Positions 43,451 to 57,367 of a stretch of DNA of 64,000 bases are shown here, piece by piece. The position numbers and the translations under genes are program-made. The first letter of the stretch is position 1. The number at the start of each line of letters is the position of its first letter. Source of the stretch: Deroplatys truncata (lineage: Eukaryota; Arthropoda; Insecta; Mantodea; Mantidae); assembly GCA_030765065.1 (NCBI GenBank), contig CM060988.1, forward strand, positions 175,501,065-175,565,064, in the 5' to 3' direction. The notes below the pieces were generated by a model. That model saw only the letters and a list, made by a program, of their open reading frames with translations. It was not told the DNA's origin and ran no database searches.

Positions 43451-43929
43451 CCCGCAGCTTCTGACGGTTTTATTTATTTAAATTCATAGCAAACCAATAT
43501 GGGAAAATGTCGTTAGATAACAATAGGTCTATTGCTATTAGCACATTCACAAGAAAAAGGGAAACTTAATATCGTCGCCTTACATAGGTAAAGTGACCAT
43601 ACATTCCGATTTTCGAAGGAGTCTCCATGTTTTGTGCTGTAAGGTGGAATACCCTCATTCTGTTGAGCTTTTCTTGTCTATAAAATGTCTCCAAACAATT
43701 TTCTTAATTACGTAACGTTATATACTACGGAGTACGTACGTGGTAACTGTGTGGAGGTACTGTTAAGTTTAGATCTACTTGTGGAGAACCCTCCCCGAGA
43801 TTTTTTTCTAGGTACGGGCATATGTTATAGTCCACGTAAAAGATTTACATGCGTTTGTCTACATGCTTGAACGTTTTTGCATGTGACATTTCATACACTG
43901 AGAACAGCTGACATTTTTTTCAGGTACCT

Positions 43930-45110
43930 ATGATGTTAAAAGGAATGCAGAGATGTTTCGAAATGCCTGAAATTGATGATATTACATATTTCAAGCAGAA
44001 GAACTTGAAGTAGTGTTAACAGGTACAGTAGATGGTAATGATAGTTATTACAATGAGCATCTAACGATAAGCATGACCTCACAACTGTATGGGATATAGG
44101 AAAGGCTGTATTAGAAGTGAAAGAAATTAAGCTCATGTGGATATTTTCTGGTAGTTTTTTATGATAGATTCCTCGAAATAATTTGCAGAGAAACTGTTAC
44201 TTACATATGCATAAGGGCTATTCTATCGAGTCCTCACCTAATGATATAATGAAATACATAGCAATTCTGCTCTTGTCTGGCTAGGAACCTTTGTGTCAAG
44301 CACAGGCATGTGTTTTTGGAATTGCATGCAGATTCTCACAATGCTTTTATTTCATTTACCATGACAAGAAAAAGATTTGAACAAATACACAGATTTTTTT
44401 CACTTAAGTGATAATTCCAAGCACAATCCTGCTGTTAGGATCTACAAAGTATGCCCTGTTATTGAATGCCTGAGTAAACATTCCAAAAATTTGGTTCCTG
44501 TATAGGTAAAACATTCTCGCTTGATGAGGCCATAGAACATATTATGGTCACCACTATGCTAAGCAGTTTTATCAAGAAAAATCTGTGAGAAAGGTTCTTA
44601 CTAAAGTTTGAACCATGTACAGGAGACAAGCAAGATCGTGACATGACCTTGGCTTCATGCATCACTCAAGTTTTGTGTTGGATAACTGCCAGACGGTAGT
44701 ATTGTGCTTATTGATAGTTATTTCAATGCATTGCGATTGCTAGAAGCTTTTTCAGAGAAAGGACTGAAGTGTGTTGGTACAATTACAAATGATCGAGTAA
44801 AAAATGCCTGCTGAGAAAGGAAATATAACAATGAACCAGAGCAACTGTGGTTCAAGAATACAACTGCTATATGAGTGATGTTGATCAGTTTGACAAGGTT
44901 GGGGAATGCACAGACTGAAAACCAAAAGTAAGAAATGGTAAATCTTCACATCAGGTTTCATGACAATGGTGTAGTTGTCAGCACTTGGCTGTTATAGCAA
45001 CAGATTGACAAGGATATCCCTGTACTGGCTGTACTCATGGGACCACAGGCCATCACTCCAGGAAGAGTGCATCCTAGCAACATATCAAAAATAAGGAATT
45101 CATTTGATAT
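43930..45110 (+). pseudogene. piggyBac-like transposase remnant
   Basis: Plus-strand frames read IMKYIAILLLSG (near 44,250) and MTRKRFEQIHRFF (near 44,360). After a frame change in a T run come HLSDNSKHNPAVRIYKVCPV (44,400-44,460) and IECLSKHSKN. Further on are GSIVLIDSYFNALRLLEAFS and EKGLKCVGTITNDRVKNA (44,695-44,810), and RFHDNGVVVSTWL (near 44,960). This order matches piggyBac transposases: the 'R-x-RFE-x-I-x-RF' block, then 'DNS...RPVI', then the 'D-x-Y-F-x-S-x-x-L...G' block around a catalytic Asp. Multiple stops and frame changes show it is dead. TTAA-flanked ends were not found. Confidence 0.8.
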
Positions 45111-45899
45111 AAAATTTATATTTTTATGTATTGCCAGTTTCATTTATAATTTGATATGATGAGAACAGTCATATAATTGATTCTACTAATATTACTCAAA
45201 GTTGCTGTGCTATATTTGTGAAATGTGCCAAATTTCAGTGCATCAAGTGCAACATTCTTCTTCATCCTAAGCAGTGTTGTTCAATACCGCTTGAAAAAAT
45301 TAAGCCAGTTGACTAAAATGTGTAAGTGATTCTTTTTCTTACATCATTTTATACACTTTGGCAATTATTCCAATTTAAAATGTGCAATTATTAATGCTAA
45401 TTTAAAATAATGCTACATGAATTAGGGCAGCAAATAAAAATCAATACCATATTTCATACCTTTTATGTGTTACTGTCCAACATATCATATACATCATGCA
45501 TTGCAATTTTTACTTGTTAATGCCAAGTGTATGAAATATATGTTAAAATTTTGACACTTAAAAATTGGAGAAATTTAAAATTTGTCCTTAGGTGGTCCTA
45601 ATCATTTATTGTTAATAAAGGCTAAATTCTTGAAAAAGATTCCTTTATAAAATCATTCATGGGCATCAATTACAAATTGTTACTACATTGCGGAACATAT
45701 AAATCGAGTGTGTCTATTGTGTTTTTCTAGTATTACTAATCGTTTAAAGACAAAATGCATTCATAAGTTCTGTGTGCAGTGATGTATAATGTACCCAACA
45801 TTAACATTGCTAATTGTATGCAGAACATTAAAATTATAAAAAAAACAGGTTTTATTGGTTTTATTTTAATGTTATTAACCTTATTTGATAGTTCTTGAG

Positions 45900-46790
45900 T
45901 TAATTATTGTTAATTTATAATTATTCAGATTGAATTTAAATATTATAGACGAATATCAATTTCAACTAGTGTCTCCATGATATTTGAAAAACTGGTATAC
46001 TCCCATTTAATAGCCTACCTTGATAATCATAATATATTAAATAAATGTCAACATGGTTTTAAAAAAATATAATTCAACAACCTCTGCCGTAACCAACCTT
46101 GGAAGTGAAGTATCAAAACGTTTAGATGACAATTTTACTGCCACTATAATGTAATATATATCCAAAGCTTTTAATTGAATCAACTAACAAAATTTACTCA
46201 AAGAGTTGGAATATTATGTGGTAAGGGGTAATACTTTGAAATGGATCAAATCTTATGTTAGTTTTTGAGAACAAATGATTATCGTTTAAGGCAAATCAGG
46301 TTAAATTCATTCTCATTAGAGACAGATTTTTATCAGGGTCTCTCAAGGATTGGTGCTAGGACCATTGTATATACTTCACACAAATGATCTAGCTTTAAAT
46401 ACAAATGGCAAGCCAAACCTATATGATGACGACTCAGCTATAACTATAGAACATATGGATATTCAAAAACCAACATAAAAGTGCATTAAAATCTCTGGAA
46501 AAATGATTTACTTAATGGTCTGAAATTAAACAAAACCAACATTATTCAATTTATGATCTCATGTTATACGCGAAACATTGAAATGTAAGTGGAAATAATA
46601 TAAATAAGGTTTTAGTGGTGATTATAGATGAACAACAAAGGTAGACCAACCACGTAGATTAGATAGTAAAACAAATTAAATGTGGCCTATTTTAATATGC
46701 ATTGTCTTGCACAGATAACTAGTTTACAAATAAGGAAAACATAGCGGTTTTCAATCATTGATGTATTGTATTGAACTCGTTGCCTCTGTT
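45900..46790 (+). pseudogene. Decayed LINE reverse transcriptase
   Basis: The plus strand at 45,945-46,070 reads YRRISISTSVSMIFEKLVYS, then HLIAYLDNHNILNKCQHGFK, the conserved start of a jockey-like RT. The sequence changes frame in an A run, then shows VSQGLVLGPLYILHTNDLAL (46,338-46,400) and LYDDDSAITIE (near 46,420), which corresponds to the catalytic xxDD box. It resembles the LINE at 4,318-5,090 and may be the same family on the other strand. Many stops are present; no ends were found. Confidence 0.8.
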
Positions 46791-46989
46791 TAAATTATAT
46801 TTGTTGTAATTATATTCTTGTATTTTAATTGATTAATATATGTTTTAAAGCTTATTTGAGTTTTTAAATTACTTACAGTATCTGCTGTGTGGTATCTCTT
46901 GTATCTGTTTCAATTCACTTGCAGTTTTTCTGCTAGAGTAATTGCTTTCAACTTGTGTTCCAATTCTATAGCCATGTTTTTTTTATGAA

Positions 46990-49140
46990 GCTTTGTAGTA
47001 CTGTAATTGGTGTTGTTTTCACAGCTCTGTTAGTATTCTTAGTGAATTACTTTTTGAAATTTCTAGTTTACTTTTAAGTCTCTTGTTTACCATTCCTAGT
47101 AGTTCACCTCCATACAATAGGTTACTTTTTATGTATGTTTTATATGTATTACTACAGAGGTCCATGTTTCCACCCTATTTTATTGCAGCTAAATGTTTTA
47201 AAATGCTTTTTTTTGTTGATTTTATTCATTACATTGTTTACATGTCCCTTCATTGAAAGTTTTTGATCTAATTCTATCTCTAGATAGGTTGTTGTAGTTG
47301 CATCTTGTAGTTTTTTGTTGTTTATTTTCAGGCCTATATTTTCTGTTTTATGCTGCATTGTGAATAGTTGATATTGAGTTTTTCCTGTATCTTTTCCATA
47401 TTGTTATTATTAGTCCACTGTTATAGGGTTATGATTGTATTCTCCATTGTTGGAATTTTTTTGTAATGTTTCCAGATCTTATGTTCTTTACTTAAGTCCA
47501 TATATCCACGTCATCAGCGAACATTCCTACTTGTATGTTACCTATTTTCTTTAGTACATCTTCTAGGTTGTTTATATATATATATTGAACAGAATAGCAC
47601 TTGTAACAGACCCTTGAGGTAGTCAAACTCTCATTTATTTCCATTTAGATGTGGCTATTTTGTATTGTACTGCAAACCATCTTTGGGATAGGAAGGTTTG
47701 AAACCAGTTTAGCATGTGGCTTGATATGCCATATGTCTTTATCTTCTACAGTAGCATTTCTCACTATACTGTGTTAAATGCATCTTTGAAGTCGACAAAC
47801 AGTGCTAGAGTAGTCTTCTTCTTCTCATTATTACTTTTGAAATTTTCTTTAATGTCCTGTGCAAGTCTTATGACCTGTTGTATTGCTGAGCTGTCCTTCC
47901 TAAATTCAGCTTCTTCAGGAACTAAAAGATTTGTGTTTCTAGATAGTATGTCAGTCTAGTAGCTACCATTCTTTCTAAGAGCTTTGCTATGTTTGATGTT
48001 AAGGATATCGGTCTATAACTATCTATCATTTGAGTTGTTTTTCCTTTCTTCTTAATGGGTATAATTTTTTTTTCAAGATGTTGGTATATTATTTCTGGTT
48101 GTCCAGATTTTATTGAAAATTTTCAATAAAGTATGGTGTGCTTCATGTCCTAAATTCTTGAGCAGCTCTGGATGTATGTTATCAGGACGTGCGTTCCTTT
48201 TATTTTTTTGAGTCCTTATTGCTTGATTTATTTCCGGGAGTGTGAATGGCTCATTGAGGATATTCTGAAAGTTAGATGTATGTAAGAGGGTGCTATTTCT
48301 TAAGTATTTATTTTGGTTTTATTTTTTAACGTAGTACTAGTTTTATAGTATGTTGCTAATTTTTCTGCTATAAGGTTATCCTTGTATATTTCTTTATTAT
48401 CAACATTTAATGGATGATTTTGTTGGTTTCCTCTATTTATTTGTTTAATGTAATTATTACCTTAGTACTATTGTCTAGTCTGTTTATAAATTCTTCAAAG
48501 CTCTGTTTTTTGACAGTTTTATAGCTTGTTTTAACTGTGCGTTTGCTTTTCACCATTCTATAACATCTGCTTTGTCTTGTATCCTTTCTGTTTTTTCTCT
48601 AGTTTTATCTCATTTTGATTTGAGTTGTGCTGTTTATTCCAGAAGGGTTTGTATTTATGAATTTTCCCTCTTGGGATACATTGTTTTGTAGCTTTTAGAA
48701 TTGTGGCATTTAGTTCTTTCACTACTTTGTTTATGTTCTGTTCCAATTTAATTCCTTTGAAAAGTTTGTGTGTTATTGTTTTATATTCTTACCAGTGTGC
48801 CTTTTTAAAATTCCATTTAGGCCTTATTTTTTCCCTTTATTCTAGGTGGTTGATAATTTAGATCTGTTTTTGTTATTATGGCTCTATGTCCATTACCACT
48901 ATTTTCAATTACTTTTTTTATAGTTTTATCATCTAAATCAGTTGATATGATAGCAATGTCTGGATTGGTTGACGGTCCTGAGTAGAGTATGTAGGTTTTT
49001 GGGTCTTCATCCCTATGTAATATTTTCATTAAGTTGAAGTCTACAAATTCTTCAATAATTTTACCAGCTTTATTGTTGTCACTATAGCCCCATCTTGAGA
49101 ACGTCCATTGAGATGTCCCGAGGCAAAATATCATACATTG
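46990..49140 (-). pseudogene. Decayed LINE: endonuclease plus reverse transcriptase
   Basis: On the minus strand 49,134-48,817 reads WGYSDNNKAGKIIEEFVDFN, LMKILHRDEDPKTY, PDIAIIS and GNGHRAIITKTDL, the C-terminal half of an apurinic-type endonuclease domain (the usual SDH triad position reads GNGH). At 48,746-48,558 comes a linker with KYKPFWNKQ. RT follows: KKKGKTTQMIDSYRPISLTS and NIAKLLERMVATRLTYYL (48,055-47,945), FADDVDIW near 47,510, then KINNKKLQDATTTTYLEIEL and DQKLSMKGHVNNVMNKINKK (47,335-47,215), the 'YLGI-LD-L' block. The order is that of a jockey-like LINE ORF2, about 2.1 kb, with numerous stops. The 5' part of the endonuclease and ORF1 are missing. Confidence 0.88.
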
Positions 49141-50605
49141 AAAATTGTGTTATGTACTCAGTGAGGAATTTACATGCCTATAATATCTAGTAAGCAATGG
49201 TACTTGTCATACCCCTAGCCCATGCGATTAATCATAAATTTAACATGATGGAGAACAATTTTACAAAGGATGGTTTGGAGGAGAAAGAAAATGCAAATGC
49301 ATATTCCATTTCAACTTTTTCTTTTCTTTTGTTTCCCCATCTGAGATTGAAAAGTTCTTTTATGTGTTGGTAAACCTTTAAATATTGATGGCACAAGTTT
49401 ATGATGTAGGCACTTTGTAGATGTCCTGATGCTGTAATCTGTTTGAAGTGCCTACTAGACACCACAGATCAGCCCTGGTGTCCAAAGAGAGCCCAGCATG
49501 TCTCCTTGGCGAGAAATTACTATGCACTTTTTTCTTTTTTCAAAAATAAGAAGTTTTGGATCAGAGTAGAAGTGAACAAGCATAGTAACTAAATGGTAGA
49601 TGAGCTGTCATTAATGCTAATGGAAAAACCTTCTGAAGCCTAGCAGAACCCAAAGAGGACTGCTGCAGAGAAGATGGCCTCTGAAAGAAAGAGATACTAG
49701 CCTTATGGAATGTACAAACACTTTGGAATGACTAACTAAAATAGAGAACTTGTTACCAAGGAATTAGATAAAATATCCCTAGTCCTAATAAATGGTAGAG
49801 ATCACTTTAAAGCTAGAACTATCTAAAGTATATAATGAACCCAAAATTTTGGTGCCAGAATACCATTAAACTGTCCCAAAAGAAACAACATCCCAGTGCA
49901 AATTTTAATAAATAAAATACTAAACTAAGCCACATAAAATTTCTGTATGTATATGCAAATGTCATCCAGCATGAACAAAATACTGAGACTAATACTAAGA
50001 TTTTTAAATTAACCACCACAAGACACTATCTTGGGATTTCTTCTGTCAATTGTGAAGTAGAATTGTACTTTTTTTGCAATTCCTTTTATATATATTCCAA
50101 ACAAAAATCCACCTTTGGTACGACAGTGAGTTTTATTAGAGATGATTATTTTGTAAGCCAGATATCAACTACATATATATTTGATCTTTTTATTGCAAAA
50201 CTAAACTAATTGAAATCTCGTTAGCAACTCTGAAAACAACTTCAAATGTATAGCAAATACAGATCAGTATAAGAAGAGCTATATAATATAGTAGATATAC
50301 ATAAACTGGAGGCATTAAAAGTACAGCGAAGTACTACAAAATGCCCCCAAACCACCTGCAAATATAAAATATATATCCACAACCGCATATAAGCAAGCAA
50401 TTACAACATTACAGCAGCATTTCAACACAATTTTTTTTCTTCCTTTTTTTTTTTATAAGTATTCTTAATTTCTTTTAATATTCTTTTAATACTAAAACCA
50501 TGTCAAAATTTTATCTGCAGTGAATGTTTCAGCATATTTTCTCCTACAATAATATAATATTACAACAATATTAAAAGAAAACTACTAGTTTATAACCCTT
50601 TGGGC
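49141..50605. other. AT-rich spacer
   Basis: No recognised gene or repeat lies between the LINE remnant and the minisatellite. Confidence 0.5.
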
Positions 50606-51160
50606 AGGAAACATCAAGACATGAGTACTCTGTGAGCAGGACATATCTAAACCTGAGTACTATGTGAGTTAGAAACATAAAAACATGAGTACTCTGTAGG
50701 CTGGGGAAATCAAAGTATGAGTATTCTGTAAACTAGAGAGATCAAAACATATGTACTCTATGAGCTGGACAGATACAAACAGGTGTACTCTATGAGCTGG
50801 ACAGATCCAAACAGGTGTACTCTATGAGCTGGACAGATCAAAACATTTGTAACCTGTAAGCTGGGCAAATCCTAACATACGTACTCTGTGAGCTTGACAT
50901 AACAATCAAGGGTACTCTGTGAACTGCTCGGTTCAAAACATGTGTACTCTATGAGCTGGACAGATCAAAACAGGTGTACTCTATGAGCTGGACAGATCCA
51001 AGCAGGTGTACTCTACGAGTTGGACAGATCCAAACATTTGTAACCTGTAAGCTGGGCAAATCCTAACTTATGTACCCTGTGAGCTTGACATAAACAAGGG
51101 CACTCTGTGAACTGCTCGGTTCATAACATGTGTACTCTATGAGTTGGACGGTTCATTAAG
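50606..51160. repeat. 32-bp minisatellite, diverged outer part
   Basis: Units of about 32 bp such as GTGTACTCTATGAGCTGGACAG and GTAACCTGTAAGCTGGGCAA are related to, but more diverged than, the main array. A higher-order block (ATTTGTAACCTGTAAGCTGG and neighbours) is repeated at 50,830-50,950 and 51,030-51,130. Confidence 0.9.
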
Positions 51161-51164
51161 ATTA

Positions 51165-51740
51165 AGCACTCTGTGAGGTGATCATCCAAAAAGTTTTTAG
51201 TAAGATAATGGAAAACAGGTTTCTGGTATACTATATACCAATGAAGGGTATAGGAAAGGGAGACATACATTGATAAGGTAAATAACAAGTAAAGGGAGGG
51301 AATAGCATGGTTAAGAACTGGTGTTTGAAGATTAAGAGAGATAAGAAAGGACATCTCGCAGTGTCATTGCCCCATTTGTGGAGGGAAGACAATTCTGGAG
51401 CATATACTATTTGAATTTCAAGGTATGGATCTATAGAGGAAAGAATGTCTGGATCACAAATGGGCTAAGGTGGATAGGAAAACAGCATTTAAGTTTTTTT
51501 TTTAGAGGTTGACAAACACTTAGATCAGCATTTAAATAAAGGTAAGAAGAAATGGAACTGATCTATGCAAAAAGAACAAAACTATTTGTTAGCTACTAAT
51601 GCCTTATTTTTTTATAGTTAAAGAGAATTGTAAAATGTGTATAGATGGAATTATGTTGGGTAGGTACGACACACAAAGAACCTGGGCTAAATACTCCATA
51701 CTCCAGAAGGTATTAGCTTAACACAAATAAATAAACAATG
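51165..51740 (+). pseudogene. LINE 3' fragment inside the minisatellite
   Basis: The plus strand at 51,345-51,500 reads DISQCHCPICGGKTILEHIL, then FEFQGMDL, stop, RKECLDHKWAKVDRKTAFKF. This is the Cys/His block (CxCPxCG...EH.LFEC) found near the C terminus of many LINE polyproteins. It interrupts the tandem array, so it was inserted into it or captured by it. It does not appear in the array at 1-2,890, whose corresponding part lies left of the window. Confidence 0.65.
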
Positions 51741-51744
51741 AGTG

Positions 51745-54314
51745 AACTGGTATTTATTCAAAACATAAGTACTATGTGAGTTTGCCAGTTCATAAATGAG
51801 TACTCTTTGAACTGGACAACTCAAAACAAAAGTACACTGTGAGCTGGTCAGTTCAAACCAGGGTACTCTGTGAGCTGGGGATGTCAAAACAGAAGTTCTG
51901 TATGAGCTGGACAGAAAGAACATGGGTACTCTGTGAGCTGACCAACTCAAAACAAGAGTACTCCATGTGCTGGACATTTCAAAACAGGAGCTTTCTGTAA
52001 GTTGGGCAGTTCATAACCTAAGTACTCTGTGAGCTGGGCAGCTCAAAACAAGAGTTCGTTTTGATTTGAATCAGTTCAAAAAAGGGGTACTCTGTGAGCT
52101 GAATAGTTCAAAACACGAGCACTCTGTGAGATGGATAATTTTGGGACAGGAGTTCTCTATGAGCTGGACAGTTCATACATAAGTGCTCTATGAGCTGGCC
52201 AGTTCGAAACAATAGCACTCTGTGTGCCATGCAAATCCAAACACGAGTACTCAGTACTTCACATTTCAAAGCAGGAATACTCTATGAAATGGGCAGTACA
52301 AAACATGAACACACTGTGAACCGGTGAGATAATACAATTAGTAATCTATGAAACTGGGCAAGTAAAAATAATCTGGTTGGTTCAAAGCACGAGTATTTGA
52401 TTAATTGGAAAGTTATAACATGAGTATTTTGTGAACTGTGCAGATAAAAATGTCATCACCCTATGACTGGATAGTTAAAAATATGAGTGCTCTGTGAACT
52501 GAGTAGATAAAAACATGAGTACTCTGTGAGCTGATCATTTCAGAAGATCAATACTCAATGAACTGGGTAGATAAAAATATGAGTAGTCTGTGAGCTGGGT
52601 AGATAAAAATATGAGTATTCTGTGAGCTGGGTAGATAAAAATATGAGTACCCTGTGAACTGATTATTTCACAAGATGAGTACTTTGTGAGCTGGGTAGAT
52701 AAAAATATGAGTACTCTGTGAGCTGATCATTTCACAAGATGAGTATTCTTTGAGCTGATCATTTCACAAGATGAGTATTCTTTGAGCTGGGTATATAAAA
52801 ATATGAGTACTTTGTGAGCTGGGTAGATAAAAATATAAGTAGTCTGTGAGCTGATCATTTCAGAAGATTAATACTCTGTAAACTGGTTAGATAAAAATAT
52901 GAGTACTCTGTGAGCTGGGTAGATAAAAACATGAGTAATCTGAGAGCTGAGTAGATAAAAATATGAGTAATCTGAGAGCTGAGTAGATAAAAATATGAGT
53001 ACTCTGTGTGCTGGGTAGATAAAAATATGAGTACTCTGTGAGCTGGGTAGATAAAAATATGAGTAATCTGAGAGCTGAGTAGATAAAAATTTGAGTAATC
53101 TGAGAGCTGAGTAGATAAAAATATGAGTAATCTGAGAGCTGAGTAGATAAAAATATGAGTACTCTGTGTGCTGGGTAGATAAAAATATGAGTACTCTGTG
53201 AGCTGGGTAGATAAAAATATGAGTATTCTGAGAGCTGGGTAGATAAAAATATGAGTACTCTGTGAGCTGGGTAGATAAAAATATGACTATTCTGTGAGCT
53301 GGGTAGATAAAAATATGAGTACTCTGTGAACTGATCATTTCATAAGATGAATACCCTGTGAGCTGCGTAGATAAATATATCAGTACTCTGTGAGCTGATC
53401 AATTCACAAGATGAGTACTCTGTGAGCTGGGTAGATAAAAATATGAGTACTCGTTGAGCTGATCATTTCACAAGATGAGTACTCTGTAAGCTGGGTAGAT
53501 AAAAATGAGTACTCTCTGAACTGATCATTTCACAAGATGAGTACTCTGAAAGCTGGGTAGATAAAAATATGAGTACTCTGTGAACAGATCATTTCACAAG
53601 ATGAGTACTGTGTAAGCTGGGTAGATAAAAATATGAGTACTCAGTGAGCTGATCATTTCACAAGATGAGTCTTCTGTGAGCTGGGTAGATAAAAATATGA
53701 GTACTCTGTGAACTAATCATTTCATAAGATGAATACTCTGTGAGCTGAGCATTTCAGATGAGTACCCTGTGACCTGGGTAGATAAAAATATGAGTACTCT
53801 GTGAACTGGGAAGATAGATATGAGTACTCTGTGAACTGATCTTTTCAAAATATGTGTATTCTGTGAAATGGGCAGATAAAAACATTAGCACTCTGTGAAC
53901 TGATCATTTCATAAGATGAGTACTCTATGAACTGGTCAGTTCAAAGCATTAGTACCCTATCAAGCTGTGAAGATAAATACATGAGTACTCTCTGAACTGG
54001 TCAGTTCAAAGCATTAGTACTCTATCAAGCTGTGAAGATAAATACATGAGTACTCTATTAACTGGTCAGTTCAAAGCATTAGTACTCTATCAAGCTGTGA
54101 AGATAAATACATGAGTACTTTATTAACTGGTCAGTTCAAAACATTAGCACTCTATGAAGCTGTGAAGATAAATGCATGAGTATTTTATTAACTGGTCAGT
54201 TCAAAACATTAGTACTCTATTAAACTGCAAAGATAAATGCATGAGTACTCAGTAACCTGGACAGATCATAACATCAGTACTCTGGTGGATTGAGGCAGAT
54301 CAAAATGTGAATCA
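51745..54314. repeat. 32-bp minisatellite array, copy B
   Basis: From 52,146 on it matches position 1 onward. It reaches the same unique flank 723 bp sooner than copy A (about 2,169 against 2,892 bp), because units were lost or gained in the GGTAGATAAAAATAT region and in the 65-bp dimer block (53,935-54,240). Core and subtypes are as in copy A. Confidence 0.95.
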
Positions 54315-55735
54315 CAGAGATCAGTACATGACTACTGCAGACGTAATGTCAATGTCAATACTTAATTTGATCTTTTTGACTTCTTTGGTGTGAAAAAAGT
54401 TGTAGTCAATGAGTCAGACAAATTATAGATGTGTATTATGTATTTGCTAATGAGACTTAGGAGTTGAATACAAGCAGAAGCAATCAAATACAGAGGAAGA
54501 GGAAGAAGCATACTGAAACTGAAAATAGAGATGTTGTCTATACTACTATTATAATTAATTAATATTATCATTATTGAGTTATCTTTATTGCCAGGTCTTT
54601 ATTTTAAACATATCTTTAATGTAATTCCATTAGCCAGTATAAAATTTATGACAAGTCTAATTCAAAGCCAATAATTCATTCTCTTTGTTTCCTCATTTAA
54701 CTTTCTTCAAATAAATCTTTAACAATATTTACCTTTGCAAGTTTCCTAATAATTATGTCTTGTATATACAAATACTGAATTCATATAATAACTTGCATAA
54801 CTCACTACAATGCAAAGTATCCTTCAACTTTTAGATTTTCACTAAAATGTGAATACATTTCTGTAAACCCTAGATTTACAATAAAAAAAAAATATGAATA
54901 TGCTAGACTGAAACACTTAGCTTTTTCTGGCTGTAGAAATTTTCAAGTCCCCTTTTCGAAAGCAAAAAACATTACCAATAAAAGTCAACGTCTTCCCCAG
55001 CAGGCAGCAAGTAAATTGCACACATGTTACTTCAGTTCCATGTAGTATAATTTCTTACAAGTAGTAAGTTACCAAAGACAATCTCTCACCAACTCCTGCC
55101 AGCTTTCCATAGCAGACAACCTGCTTCGTAGGCATGAAATTTTCAGGTTAAATACAGCCTTATTTTAGATCACATATAGTGGTTAAGTCTTACCACTAAA
55201 CTGTATGTAATAACTTAAACACCTGCGGACCATCTGATGATTTTTGTTACACTTGTAACTGAGGTAAACCCATTTCGTTCATGTTTGCCAACAATACCCA
55301 CCCAACAGGTGCATATTACTCGTTTCGACAACAGCAGGTCGGCCAAAGGCAAAATTATGTGTGCTGATCAACAACATGCAGCAATCTCTTTTCCCTATCC
55401 CTGTTTATCTTCTAGGTAGACTTGCTCTTCTGCTACTTGCACCTACTCCCCGCTGTTTCTAAAGATGGACATATGCTTCTTAAGGTGAATATCTCTGATT
55501 TTATTATAAAAATGATACTAAGAAAAGGGTATTAACAGAATACCATTACAGGTCTATAGCTTGTGCCACTGCAGAGGTTTAACATTAGTCTGATTGCCTT
55601 CTTTTATATTATAAAATTCTATTTCTAAAGTTACTAATTCATTTTCTAAAAGAACACGAGGAAAACATACATTTATGTTACCTGTGTTGCAAAATCTCAC
55701 AGCAATATTCATGCTTATATTAATTTTAAGTTTAT
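54315..55735. other. Duplicate of the spacer at 2,893-4,313
   Basis: Near-identical to copy A, with single-base differences near 55,294 (G to A) and 55,436 (C to T). No gene. Confidence 0.6.
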
Positions 55736-55739
55736 TGGC

Positions 55740-56512
55740 TTTAAATTATGTAATCTGTTGCCACATCAATGTTAGATTTAAGTACTTGTTTCTCTTTAGC
55801 AGAAACTAAAACTTTTGTATCATCAGCAAAAAGAGTAAACTTAGCATTAATGAGATCATCCAGGTTTTAAGTCAGGTCATTAATATAAAGTAGAAATAAT
55901 AAGGGACCCATAATCAGTCCCTCGGCACTTAATATTTAACATTTTCAACAGTAGAGCAAGAAGTTTTAATTTCATTTGAGTCACTGTCCATAAATTCAAC
56001 TTCAGTTAGATGCTTTCTATTTGTAAGATATGATAAAAATTACTTCAAAGGAGTTCCTCTTATTCCATAGTATTCAAATTGTGAATTAATACATTACAGT
56101 CAACCAGGTCAAAACCTTTGGATTGATCAAGAAATATTCTCATGCACTGATTTGCGCTTTATCTAGTTTTTTATGCACTTCTTCACTGATGTTCTGCAAT
56201 GCCAAATTGGAAGATTTCCCTTGCTGAAACCTATACTGTAATTTTGATATAATATTATATTTACTTAAAAATGATAACACACTATTGTATACCACCTTCT
56301 CGATTACTGTAGTAAAAATTGATGAGATAGAAATAGGCCTGTAGTTTTCCAGCTCAAATTTAAAACTTCTTTTATGCAAAAGCTTAATGTTTGAGACTTT
56401 TAAGCTCTGAAGGAAGTATCCTTTTAGTGATAAATAAAGTATATGGCATAAGGTTTTAGCCAGATGCAAGAGGTTTGTTGCAATAACATATTACAAAACC
56501 ACCAAGACTTAC
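55740..56512 (-). pseudogene. Decayed LINE reverse transcriptase, duplicate copy
   Basis: Second copy of 4,318-5,090 (offset 51,422). The open stretch at 56,469-56,140 encodes the same 109 residues, with the YRPISIS block, and the FADDTK box is kept near 55,820. The identical stop and frame pattern shows that it decayed before the duplication. Confidence 0.85.
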
Positions 56513-56821
56513 AGATTTTTTGTTTCATGCTTTTAATCATAGAGAGTAAATCCTCTTCAGTTGTTCATGGAAAAAACAATTATTTACAGTTTCTGTAAGG
56601 CTATTTATCCAAAGTAGTGGTGGCCTCTACACATGCATCAAAAGGAACTGACATCTAAGTGATACAATGCTTGGACTCTTACTCAGGATGTTAATTAGTA
56701 AAATTAAATGTCAAGAAAATTATGAAGTGACATTCTTGGCTAAGAATCTATGATTATTGAAGATCTTGCATTATGTACTCTTTCTTTAAATTGGCTTAGC
56801 ATTATTGTCTATACCTATATA

Positions 56822-57367
56822 TTAAGAAATCTAAAGTAATGGTATTTAAAACAGAGAGTATATTTAAGAAAACTGAAAAATGGTATTTGAACAAGGAATT
56901 ACAAGTAGTGAAAGCATGTAATTACTTAAGAGTAAGATTGAGAAGCAATTAGTGGATGGATGGGAACTGCATGGTACGATGGTGATTGCTAAAGAAAATT
57001 AGTAATGAACGGAGTGAGGGTATGCTTACACAAGATACAAGGAATGCCTGTAAACTGGTTGGAGAGGATGTATGAAGCAGTGGTAGAATCAAATATGTTA
57101 CATATATGATGTGGACATTTGGGAATTATCATAGATAGTGAACAAATTTTATGTAATAATAAGATGTTTTATAAGGTCATTAGATATTTTACCAAAAACC
57201 TCACCAAGAGGAGTAGCATTGGCAGAACTAGGTAGTACAAGAAAGGTGTTACAAAGAGTTTTGAAATATGGGTATACAGGAATCACAATGTATGGCAGAG
57301 AGGAGGAAATAATTCAATCACATTCTGGAAAAAAGTAAGGAGCATCTTAGAAGGTATTGAGAGACAA
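56822..57367 (+). pseudogene. LINE C-terminal fragment, duplicate copy
   Basis: Second copy of 5,400-5,945, with the same LAELG and RVLKYGY landmarks (57,177-57,282) and the same stops. Confidence 0.5.
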
